Below are positions 1 to 5,182 of a stretch of 11,685 nt of DNA, one piece after another. How positions within the stretch are numbered: the stretch's first letter is position 1; every line of letters begins with the position of its first letter. Made by a program: the position numbers and the translations under genes. Under the pieces are notes generated by a model. It saw only the letters and a list, made by a program, of their open reading frames with translations. It was not told where the DNA came from and ran no database searches. Location of the stretch: the NCBI GenBank assembly GCA_002849045.2, contig NCRO01000072.1:1-11685 (forward strand). The letters are read 5' to 3'. This stretch comes from Candidatus Sediminicultor secundus (GTDB lineage Bacteria; Atribacterota; JS1; SB-45; 34-128).

Positions 1-174
1 GCGGCAAACCTTCCTCCTTTCACTTCAGCTTTTTTACGATTCCGGTTAGCATCTTTCCGGGAGCTGTAAGATTCCCAAGGACTTCCCTGGGGAATACGGG
101 GTAAGATTGTAGGGATTTTGATGGTTGTATCTTCGGTGATAATTGTTCAAGTGGATAAGATTTTACCTGCCCGT

Positions 175-191
175 TCCCCCTCGAAGGGGGA
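175..191. repeat. Small GC-rich palindrome (TCCCCCT-CGA-AGGGGGA)
   Basis: This is a perfect 7-bp stem with a 3-base loop, strikingly GC-rich against AT-rich surroundings. It sits 18 bases from the first GTAG-type hairpin and lacks the CTAC foot, so it belongs to a different repeat class. There is no T-tract on either side that would make it a terminator. Confidence 0.5.
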
Positions 192-209
192 GGATATTGA
201 GAAAAAGAT

Positions 210-233
210 GGGCACGATTCATCGTGCCCCTAC
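210..233 (-). repeat. REP-like hairpin A with GTAG foot
   Basis: A 9-bp perfect stem (GGGCACGAT / ATCGTGCCC, loop TC) is followed immediately by CTAC at 230-233. On the minus strand it therefore reads GTAG followed by a hairpin, the layout of REP elements recognised by RAYT transposases. It shares its stem sequence with the hairpin at 1996-2019. It lies 44 bases beyond the stop codon of the EamA gene and could also stabilise that transcript's 3' end. Confidence 0.65.
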
Positions 234-276
234 GTTAGGAAGAAATATAAAATAAGAAAAAGACAGGTTTGATGAA

Positions 277-1215
277 TTAAGCCCCTACATTTATTTCTTT
301 AACTTTTTCTATCTGAATATTTTTAGCTTGATAATTAGTTAGATACACTCCGCTGACTACGAAGATTGCTCCGACAATAAGAGAGGGAGATAGTTTTTCG
401 TGGAGAATCAGAACAGCCATCAAAGTAGCAAAGATGGGCACAAAATTAATAAATATTCCGGCCCGGGAAGGACCAATTTTATCAATTCCTTCATAAAACC
501 AGGTAAAGGCTAAAGCGGTTCCCAAAAATCCTAAAGCAAATACACTCAACCATACTTCTATACTATATTGCATGAAATTTTGAAGAACACCTTCCTGATA
601 AGCGGGTAAAATTAGAATTAGAGTACCGGCAAGACAGGCATAGGTGATGGCTATAATTGGCTTTAGACCTTTCATTGTAATTTTACCAAGCACAGTAAAG
701 GAAGACCAACAGACCACACATCCCAATATAAATAGTTCCCCCCATCCAATGTTACCTTGCAGGATAACCTGGATATTGCCCTGGGAAATAACTATTAATG
801 CCCCGGTTAAAGAAAGAATAATTCCTGTAAATTTAAATTTAGTAAATTTTTCCTTAAGTATTAAAGCTGAAAGTATAGTAATTAGGGAAGGATTCAAAGA
901 TATGATCATAGAAGCCCGGCTGGCTGTAATAAATTTTAATCCCGAGAAAAAGAGGAAATTGTAACCCACGACGCCGGTTAGTCCGAGAGCTATAATTAAT
1001 AAAAATTGTGGGAAGTTAATCCGGGGGAATTTACCATATTTTTTAAAGACAAATAAAATCAAAAAGAAAGAAGCTAACAGGAATCGTAAAAAAGCTGAAG
1101 TGAAAGGAGGAAGGTTTGCCGCCATTATCCTTCCGGCAATAAAGGTGCCTCCGAAAAATAAGGCTACCAGAAATAATTTTATATAAGTAGTATTGTTTTT
1201 TAAAAAAGTTTTCAA
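277..1215 (-). CDS. EamA/DMT-family (RhaT-like) membrane transporter
   Basis: This is an intact 312-residue inner-membrane protein with about ten hydrophobic segments arranged as two EamA repeats, roughly residues 11-145 and 156-292. Each repeat ends in the family's typical hydrophobic helix after a short charged stretch (LKEKFTKFKFTGIILSLTGA near 119-138 and LHEKLSPSLIVGAIFVVSG near 270-288). Family members export or exchange small metabolites or drugs, but the substrate cannot be read from sequence. The start is TTG at 1213-1215: AAGGAG lies 5 bases upstream and the only nearby ATG (1239-1241) is in another frame and hits a stop. The leader between 1216 and 1397 contains three tandem REP-like hairpins. 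A broken, inverted relative lies at 1-255. Family assignment is firm; substrate is unknown. Confidence 0.9.
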   Translation of the reverse strand: MKTFLKNNTTYIKLFLVALFFGGTFIAGRIMAANLPPFTSAFLRFLLASFFLILFVFKKYGKFPRINFPQFLLIIALGLTGVVGYNFLFFSGLKFITASRASMIISLNPSLITILSALILKEKFTKFKFTGIILSLTGALIVISQGNIQVILQGNIGWGELFILGCVVCWSSFTVLGKITMKGLKPIIAITYACLAGTLILILPAYQEGVLQNFMQYSIEVWLSVFALGFLGTALAFTWFYEGIDKIGPSRAGIFINFVPIFATLMAVLILHEKLSPSLIVGAIFVVSGVYLTNYQAKNIQIEKVKEINVGA

Positions 1216-1250
1216 AATATCTCCTTGTAGATAATAAGCATAAGAAAGCG

Positions 1251-1273
1251 GGTCGGATAAATCCGATCACTAC
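1251..1273 (-). repeat. REP-like hairpin E with GTAG foot
   Basis: GGTCGGAT and ATCCGATC form an 8-bp stem (one G-T pair) around a two-base AA loop, followed after one base by CTAC at 1270-1273. It is the first of three same-orientation hairpins in the space between the EamA and acetyltransferase genes and lies about 35 bases upstream of the EamA start, inside its probable leader. Its stem is unlike those of the other members, while the foot is the same. Confidence 0.55.
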
Positions 1274-1276
1274 CTC

Positions 1277-1299
1277 GACAGGCGAGACGCTTGTCCTAC
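1277..1299 (-). repeat. REP-like hairpin D with GTAG foot
   Basis: GACAGGCG and CGCTTGTC pair over 8 bp (one G-T) around the loop AGA, and CTAC follows directly at 1296-1299. It is only 3 bases from hairpin E, making a tandem pair in the EamA leader. On the minus strand the order is GTAG then stem, as in the other members. Confidence 0.55.
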
Positions 1300-1323
1300 G
1301 ATTTTATATTAATGCGGAAATAA

Positions 1324-1349
1324 TAGGGGCGTATGCAATACGCCCCTAC
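1324..1349 (-). repeat. REP-like hairpin B with GTAG foot
   Basis: TAGGGGCGTAT and ATACGCCCCTA form an 11-bp perfect stem with loop GCA. CTAC occupies 1346-1349, overlapping the last stem pairs. It lies between the acetyltransferase stop (1398) and the EamA leader and could terminate or protect the acetyltransferase transcript, although it has no proper T-tract on the minus strand. Confidence 0.65.
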
Positions 1350-1397
1350 AAAGACAGATTCTCACTTTCATAGGAAAGATAATAAAATATTTAGCGA

Positions 1398-1895
1398 CTA
1401 TAAATCCGCCATTTTGTCTAAGGCATCACCGGTTAAACGATACACCACCCATTCATCCATAGGTTTTGCACCCATATGGTCATAAATTTTCCGAGCGGGA
1501 TTCCATTTTAAAACAAGCCATTCCATTCTAACACATTTATTTTCTTTGGCAATATGAGCACAATATTTAAATAAGGCGGTGCCGATTCCTTGTCCTCGAT
1601 ATTCCTCAGAAACAAATACATCTTCTATATAAAGACCGGGTCGCCCCACAAAAGTAGAAAAATTATAAAAGTACAAAGCATAACCTACGGGTTTTTCCTC
1701 AATTTCCGCTATAAGGACTTTAGCATATGATTTATCTCCAAAGAGGGTTTCTCGGAGAATATCTTCAGTAGTCACCACTTCTTTTGTCATTTTTTCATAT
1801 ACTGAAAGTTCCTTTATAAATTTAAGAATTAAGGGGACATCCTCTACGGAAGCCTTTCGGATATTCAGATTAATTTCTTCAGATTTTTTTAACAT
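1398..1895 (-). CDS. GNAT N-acetyltransferase, SSAT-like (diamine/thialysine type)
   Basis: The 165-residue protein has the full GNAT fold. The acetyl-CoA pyrophosphate-binding motif A is YRGQGIG at 99-105, preceded by the beta-strand YIEDVFV (89-95). It resembles eukaryotic spermidine/spermine acetyltransferase across its length: FIKELSVYEKM (26-36), the LFG turn (51-53), ED at 91-92, WN at 131-132 and a tyrosine at 138 that aligns with the catalytic Tyr of SSAT. These enzymes move acetyl from acetyl-CoA to the primary amine of polyamines or thialysine-like amino acids in the cytoplasm. The exact acceptor is inference. AGGAGG 4 bases before the ATG supports the start. It stands alone, with REP-like hairpins on both sides, and shows no sign of decay. 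Confidence 0.85.
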   Translation of the reverse strand: MLKKSEEINLNIRKASVEDVPLILKFIKELSVYEKMTKEVVTTEDILRETLFGDKSYAKVLIAEIEEKPVGYALYFYNFSTFVGRPGLYIEDVFVSEEYRGQGIGTALFKYCAHIAKENKCVRMEWLVLKWNPARKIYDHMGAKPMDEWVVYRLTGDALDKMADL

Positions 1896-1916
1896 AATTC
1901 CTCCTGATAATTTATA

Positions 1917-1961
1917 TTTAAATAAATAGGACAGAGTGTAGCTCTGCCCTATTTATTTAAA
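1917..1961. repeat. Long near-perfect hairpin, possible diverged REP-like element or terminator
   Basis: Positions 1917-1936 pair with 1942-1961 over 20 bp with a single A-C mismatch, leaving a 5-base loop TGTAG. The inner half (GGACAGAG / CTCTGCCC) is GC-rich and is followed by CTAT, one base from the CTAC foot of the shorter hairpins nearby. The outer half is pure A/T. It lies 22 bases upstream of the acetyltransferase start and about 120 bases past the lipoprotein stop, so it may end the lipoprotein transcript or occlude the next leader. Confidence 0.6.
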
Positions 1962-1995
1962 AATTTTCCAACTTTTATTGCCTAATACCTCTTGT

Positions 1996-2019
1996 GGGCA
2001 CGATGCATCGTGTCTCTAC
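1996..2019 (-). repeat. REP-like hairpin C with GTAG foot
   Basis: The core CACGATGCATCGTG (1999-2012) is a perfect 14-base palindrome, extended by G-T, G-C and G-T pairs to 1996-2015, with CTAC at 2016-2019. It matches hairpin A in its stem (GGGCACGAT...ATCGTG), differing in the loop and in two changes that keep pairing in RNA. It is 62 bases beyond the lipoprotein stop. Confidence 0.65.
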
Positions 2020-2080
2020 CTTACCATTTTGTTTACTTTTTGGGTTGCAATCATCTAATAATTTTTCTATTTGATAAGCA

Positions 2081-2476
2081 TCACTCCAAGTAGGTTAATT
2101 CTTCGCTTTCTAAACTTATACTTGTAGTATAACTCCCTTTATAAGCAGTAAGCACAGTGCTATATTTGCGAGGAACATTATCTGCAGCATGAGTAAATCG
2201 TATCATAACTTCTTGGGCAAATCTTTTATCCTGGTCTAAATCAAGTTCTATTTCTCCAATTACTCCATCTCCATAAGTTATAACCGTTACTTTATCTCCG
2301 GTGGTAGATCCACTTAAATTAAGATGTACATTACCGAAAACCATATTATCTATTTCTTCTGTAGTGGTATACCATTCTACATAAGATAATGATAATATTG
2401 GTTCATTATTTAAACAGCCCGATAATAAGAAAACAGGTAGCAATAACATCAGCATTAAAACTAATGTTTTTTTCAT
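2081..2476 (-). CDS. Small secreted lipoprotein of unknown function
   Basis: This is a 131-residue protein I do not recognise. A basic start (MKK), a leucine-rich core and LLSGC at 17-21 form a classical type II signal peptide, so Cys21 is expected to be lipidated and the protein anchored on the outer face of the membrane. The mature part is about 110 residues, rich in beta-forming Thr/Val/Tyr/Ser stretches with acidic patches (DLDQD near 76-80), and ends in SLESEELTYLE. It resembles a small single beta-domain, but no named domain is evident. AAGGAGA 7 bases before the ATG supports the start. It begins 68 bases after the HD-domain gene ends, so the two may be cotranscribed. Confidence 0.8.
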   Translation of the reverse strand: MKKTLVLMLMLLLPVFLLSGCLNNEPILSLSYVEWYTTTEEIDNMVFGNVHLNLSGSTTGDKVTVITYGDGVIGEIELDLDQDKRFAQEVMIRFTHAADNVPRKYSTVLTAYKGSYTTSISLESEELTYLE

Positions 2477-2544
2477 AATTTTTCTCCTTTTAATTGAATT
2501 CTCTCCAATTATAGATGAATACTGAAGGACTATTTATATTTTAT

Positions 2545-3120
2545 TCATACCCCCTTTAGACCGATTTCTTCTGCTACCTCCTGCATACCTGCGAGGGTAT
2601 CAGCAATGATATCAGTAATTTCCATGCCTAACATCTGGGCACCTTTTTCAATGATAGACCTATCTACTCCGGCAGCAAATCTTTTATCTTTCCATTTCTT
2701 TTTCACTGATTTTACTTTTACGTCCATAACACTTTTGGAGGGACGAACCAAAGCTGTAGTTACCACCAGACCGGTAAGCTCATCTATAGCATAAAGAACT
2801 TTCTCCAATTCTGTTTGTGGCTCAACTTCCGAACAGAGCCCCCAACCATGACTTACTACTGCTCGGATATATTCCTCAGGCCAGCCCTTTTCTTTTAATA
2901 TCTCCTCACTTTTATGACAGTGCTCTTCGGGAAACTGCTCATAATCAAGGTCATGAACCAGGCCGATAACACCCCATTTTTCTTCATCTTCTCCCCGCTT
3001 ACGGGCAAAGTAACGCATAACTCCCTCTACGGCTAAAGCATGTTTTGTCAGACTATCACTTTTATTATATTCTGTAAGTAATTGATAAGCTTCTTCTCTG
3101 GTTGGAACTTTTGAACTCAT
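2545..3120 (-). CDS. HD-superfamily metal-dependent hydrolase (predicted phosphohydrolase)
   Basis: The 191-residue cytoplasmic protein carries the HD metal-site pattern: His27 (TKHALAVE), the His56-Asp57 pair in VIGLVHDLDY, His67 and His69 in EEHCHK, His91 in VVSHGW, and Asp113 in YAIDELTG. HD proteins of this compact type usually hydrolyse phosphate esters of nucleotides or related compounds; the substrate here cannot be predicted. The C-terminal half (from about 120) is helical and charged, with the run KVKSVKKKWKDK (135-146). The start is supported by AGGAGG 6 bases before the ATG, and a promoter candidate lies at 3176-3203. The length is normal for HD proteins that stand alone. Family is confident, role is not. 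Confidence 0.85.
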   Translation of the reverse strand: MSSKVPTREEAYQLLTEYNKSDSLTKHALAVEGVMRYFARKRGEDEEKWGVIGLVHDLDYEQFPEEHCHKSEEILKEKGWPEEYIRAVVSHGWGLCSEVEPQTELEKVLYAIDELTGLVVTTALVRPSKSVMDVKVKSVKKKWKDKRFAAGVDRSIIEKGAQMLGMEITDIIADTLAGMQEVAEEIGLKGV

Positions 3121-3175
3121 TTATTTCCTCCTAAGTGCTTTATTTTTTGTTTTCTATTATATCCTCTCTAATTTA

Positions 3176-3203
3176 ATTATAATATATTCTATGAGATATT
3201 CAA
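3176..3203 (-). promoter_or_regulatory. Sigma-70-type promoter candidate for the HD-domain gene
   Basis: On the minus strand TTGAAT (3198-3203) and a perfect TATAAT (3176-3181) are separated by 16 bases, placing the start of transcription near 3169 and giving a leader of about 50 bases before the ATG at 3120. A second TATAAT lies at 3156-3161 but has no matching -35 box. Heptamer repeats lie directly upstream of this promoter. Confidence 0.6.
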
Positions 3204-3220
3204 ATAATATCGAAAGAAAG

Positions 3221-3248
3221 TATCGAGTATATAGTATCGAGTATCGAG
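3221..3248. repeat. Four in-register heptanucleotide repeats (TATCGAG)
   Basis: Three copies of TATCGAG and one variant (TATATAG) run head to tail with exact 7-base periodicity, in the order copy, variant, copy, copy. They occupy the space between the MFS gene and the HD-gene promoter, about 20 bases upstream of its -35 box. Short heptamer tandem repeats of this sort can change copy number by slippage. Confidence 0.75.
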
Positions 3249-3284
3249 TTAAGAAAGAGAAAGGAAAGATAGAAAAAGTTTACA

Positions 3285-4544
3285 CTAACATTTTTTATTT
3301 TTTTCCACTCTTAAAAATCTATTTAGAATTAATATTAATAATCCTATTACAAAGAATAAGATAGCGATACCAAATCTATCAGCGATATAGCCGAATAAAG
3401 GGGCTAACACTATCATAAAAAATGAACCGACCTGGCTTTCAATTGACATTACCGTTGCTCTTTCATTTCTTTTCATATAATCACCGAAAACATCAACCGC
3501 CAGGGGGCGCCTTCCGTCTTTCAAAAGATAAAGGAAAAAGTAAAGAAGTATAACTGCTAACATAATTTTAGTTTTGATAGCAAAAAACATTATAAAAAAT
3601 ATTATACTTAAAATGTCAAAACTGATATCCATCAGTTTGTCTGACTTATATTTTAGGTTTAAGCGGTAAACATTTCGGGAAACCCATGAACTAAAGATAT
3701 ACATCACTCCATAAATAAGTCCTAAAATAATTTTTAACTGAGTGCCTGCTTCCATCGAGACTACTATGTAAATTCCTGAAATTAAAATAAGGTCTTTTAA
3801 GATAGGCTGAATATAATCTTTTAAAACTTTAAAAATGGCATCAAAGAGTGAGGAACTCACTACTACATTTCTGAGGGAAATGTTGGCAAAAACATTTTTT
3901 AACTGTTTAATGCTATGAATAATAAATTTTTTTATACTGATAGTAGATTCTACCGGTTCATTTAGGGTATCTGGATAGGACCAGATTAAGAGAAAATCAA
4001 GGATGTAGGGGATGATACTGAATAAGAAAATCGATTGCATCCTGGGTAATTTAATAATCAAAAAGATTGCAGCAAAGGCAGATAAAGAAGAACCGATTAA
4101 GGAAAAAGAGCGGGTGCGGCCATAGACAAAAGTCTTATGTTCAAACCAGCCCTTCTGTTCTAAATAGGCATAAATCATAGCTTTGTGGGTGCCTGACCTA
4201 AAAGCTTCTCCCAGGCCAAAGAAGACCATAGCTACAGCTACAATGGCATAACTTCCTCCCAGGAAAAAGAAGAAGAAAGAGGCGATATAGAAGATGAAAC
4301 AGATCATCAGCTCGTTCTTTTTTCCGTATTGGTCGGCGAATATCCCGGAGGGCACTTCAAATAGGTAAATAATTATCCCTCTAATAGAAAATAAAGTCCC
4401 TATCTGGAACAGGTTAAGGTGCACTACCTGTATTAGATAAATATATAAGTAGGGTTCAAAAAAACGAAGATTTTTTAAAAACCCGTACAGACAAAATTTC
4501 TTTATCTGATTATTTTTTTTAATTAATTCATGTACATCTTCCAT
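3285..4544 (-). CDS. Major facilitator superfamily transporter
   Basis: This 419-residue protein has about twelve hydrophobic segments and two halves joined by a charged loop near 190-230. MFS motif A is clear after the second helix (GIFADQYGKK, 67-76), and a second copy appears in the C-terminal half (GYIADRFG, 385-392). FRSGTHKAMIYAYL (115-128) and ERATVMSIES (361-370) are also typical of bacterial efflux-type MFS proteins. The substrate is unknown. The ATG at 4544 has no recognisable ribosome binding site; the 20 bases before it lack any purine-rich box, and a 10-bp hairpin (4565-4588) comes next. The only other nearby ATG is out of frame. It follows LemA by 50 bases on the same strand and may be translated from the LemA transcript or poorly expressed. 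Confidence 0.85.
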   Translation of the reverse strand: MEDVHELIKKNNQIKKFCLYGFLKNLRFFEPYLYIYLIQVVHLNLFQIGTLFSIRGIIIYLFEVPSGIFADQYGKKNELMICFIFYIASFFFFFLGGSYAIVAVAMVFFGLGEAFRSGTHKAMIYAYLEQKGWFEHKTFVYGRTRSFSLIGSSLSAFAAIFLIIKLPRMQSIFLFSIIPYILDFLLIWSYPDTLNEPVESTISIKKFIIHSIKQLKNVFANISLRNVVVSSSLFDAIFKVLKDYIQPILKDLILISGIYIVVSMEAGTQLKIILGLIYGVMYIFSSWVSRNVYRLNLKYKSDKLMDISFDILSIIFFIMFFAIKTKIMLAVILLYFFLYLLKDGRRPLAVDVFGDYMKRNERATVMSIESQVGSFFMIVLAPLFGYIADRFGIAILFFVIGLLILILNRFLRVEKNKKC

Positions 4545-4564
4545 AATTCATTGTCAGGAACGGA

Positions 4565-4588
4565 AACAGGGGACAACGGTCCCCTGTT
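4565..4588. terminator. GGGGAC-type hairpin after LemA, possible terminator
   Basis: AACAGGGGAC and GTCCCCTGTT form a perfect 10-bp stem with loop AACG, starting 6 bases past the LemA stop codon. The run of seven T bases (4590-4596) follows the stem on the plus strand, whereas on the minus strand, where the genes lie, only TTTCC follows. It may therefore be a weak terminator for LemA or a repeat insertion. It shares the GGGGAC...GGT motif with sites at 7013-7024 and 9215-9227. Confidence 0.45.
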
Positions 4589-4594
4589 CTTTTT

Positions 4595-5137
4595 TTAAAA
4601 TTTTACTTTGACGTTTTCTCTTTCTTCTCCTTCTGTTTTGAAATAAGGCCTGTTCTTAAAATTAAACAGATTGGCTACTATTGAAGTAGGTACTTGAATT
4701 ATAGCTACATTATATTTCATAGCAGTATCATTATAGAACTGTCTTGAAAAACCTATTTTGTCTTCGGTATCTTTCAGTTGTTTTTGTAAATCCAGGAAAT
4801 TTGTATTAGCCTTTAAATCAGGATAATTTTCAGCAACTGCAAATAATCGACTGAGGGCACCGGCTAACCCTGAATTCGCTTCCAATTTTTCCTCCGGTGT
4901 TTTTGCCGACAAATATTTGGTTCTGGATGCAGTTACTTCTTCTAATGTTTCTTTCTCATGTTTGGCGTATCCCTTTACGGAGCTTACCAGATTAGGAATT
5001 AGATTAAATCTTCTTTTTAGCTGAACATCGATCTGCGCCCAGGAATTATCTATTCTCCCTCTTAGCATTACTAATTTATTATAAGCAAGAACCCCCCACG
5101 CTACAATTAGAATACCTAAAATCGCTATAAAACTCAT
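4595..5137 (-). CDS. lemA: LemA family membrane protein
   Basis: The 180-residue protein has one N-terminal membrane helix (about 2-19, with almost no cytoplasmic N-tail) and a long helical domain with the LemA hallmarks. These are RIDNSWAQIDVQLKRRFNLI (28-47), PNLV directly after, AENYPDLKAN (102-111), SRQFYND (131-137) and KYN (141-143), ending in a short basic tail. Length is normal for the family. LemA proteins are widespread in bacteria and their molecular role is poorly understood. Pairing with a DUF2207 membrane protein, as here with 45 bases between the genes, is a recurring arrangement that suggests a joint envelope function (known association, not mechanism). AAGGGG upstream of the ATG is a moderate ribosome binding site. 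Confidence 0.95.
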   Translation of the reverse strand: MSFIAILGILIVAWGVLAYNKLVMLRGRIDNSWAQIDVQLKRRFNLIPNLVSSVKGYAKHEKETLEEVTASRTKYLSAKTPEEKLEANSGLAGALSRLFAVAENYPDLKANTNFLDLQKQLKDTEDKIGFSRQFYNDTAMKYNVAIIQVPTSIVANLFNFKNRPYFKTEGEERENVKVKF

Positions 5138-5182
5138 AAAAACACCCCTTTCTCTTTTTCATTTTTCGTTTTAATAAATCAT

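Larger units (their letters stand above)
1..255 (+). pseudogene. Decayed EamA-family transporter fragment, cut by the window edge
   Basis: Frame 1 opens with residues AANLPPFTSAFLRF, identical to residues 32-45 of the intact EamA protein encoded on the other strand at 277-1215, and reaches a stop at 67-69. The same frame then reads on to a stop at 253-255. It passes through GKIVGILMVVSSVIIVQVDK (103-162), a hydrophobic stretch like the last helix of an EamA domain. The rest of a roughly 300-residue transporter is missing between the two pieces, so this looks like a gene with a large internal deletion and a stop. The tail of the open frame runs through two palindromic repeats (175-191 and 210-229). 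The identity with the nearby gene is visible directly; assigning the second half to EamA is inference from hydrophobicity. An assembly fold-back at a contig end is the main alternative. Confidence 0.5.

Noticed and set aside
644..964. Plus-strand open frame inside the EamA gene
   Set aside because: It is antisense to a well-supported membrane protein, has no ribosome binding site and its product resembles no protein family.
1043..1270. Minus-strand open frame overlapping the 5' end of EamA
   Set aside because: It is an out-of-frame shadow of the EamA start that runs into REP-like sequence; composition is unlike a protein.
210..2019. CRISPR array from the repeated hairpins
   Set aside because: The repeats are only about 20-25 bases, have different stems, and are not separated by spacers of regular length; genes lie between them.
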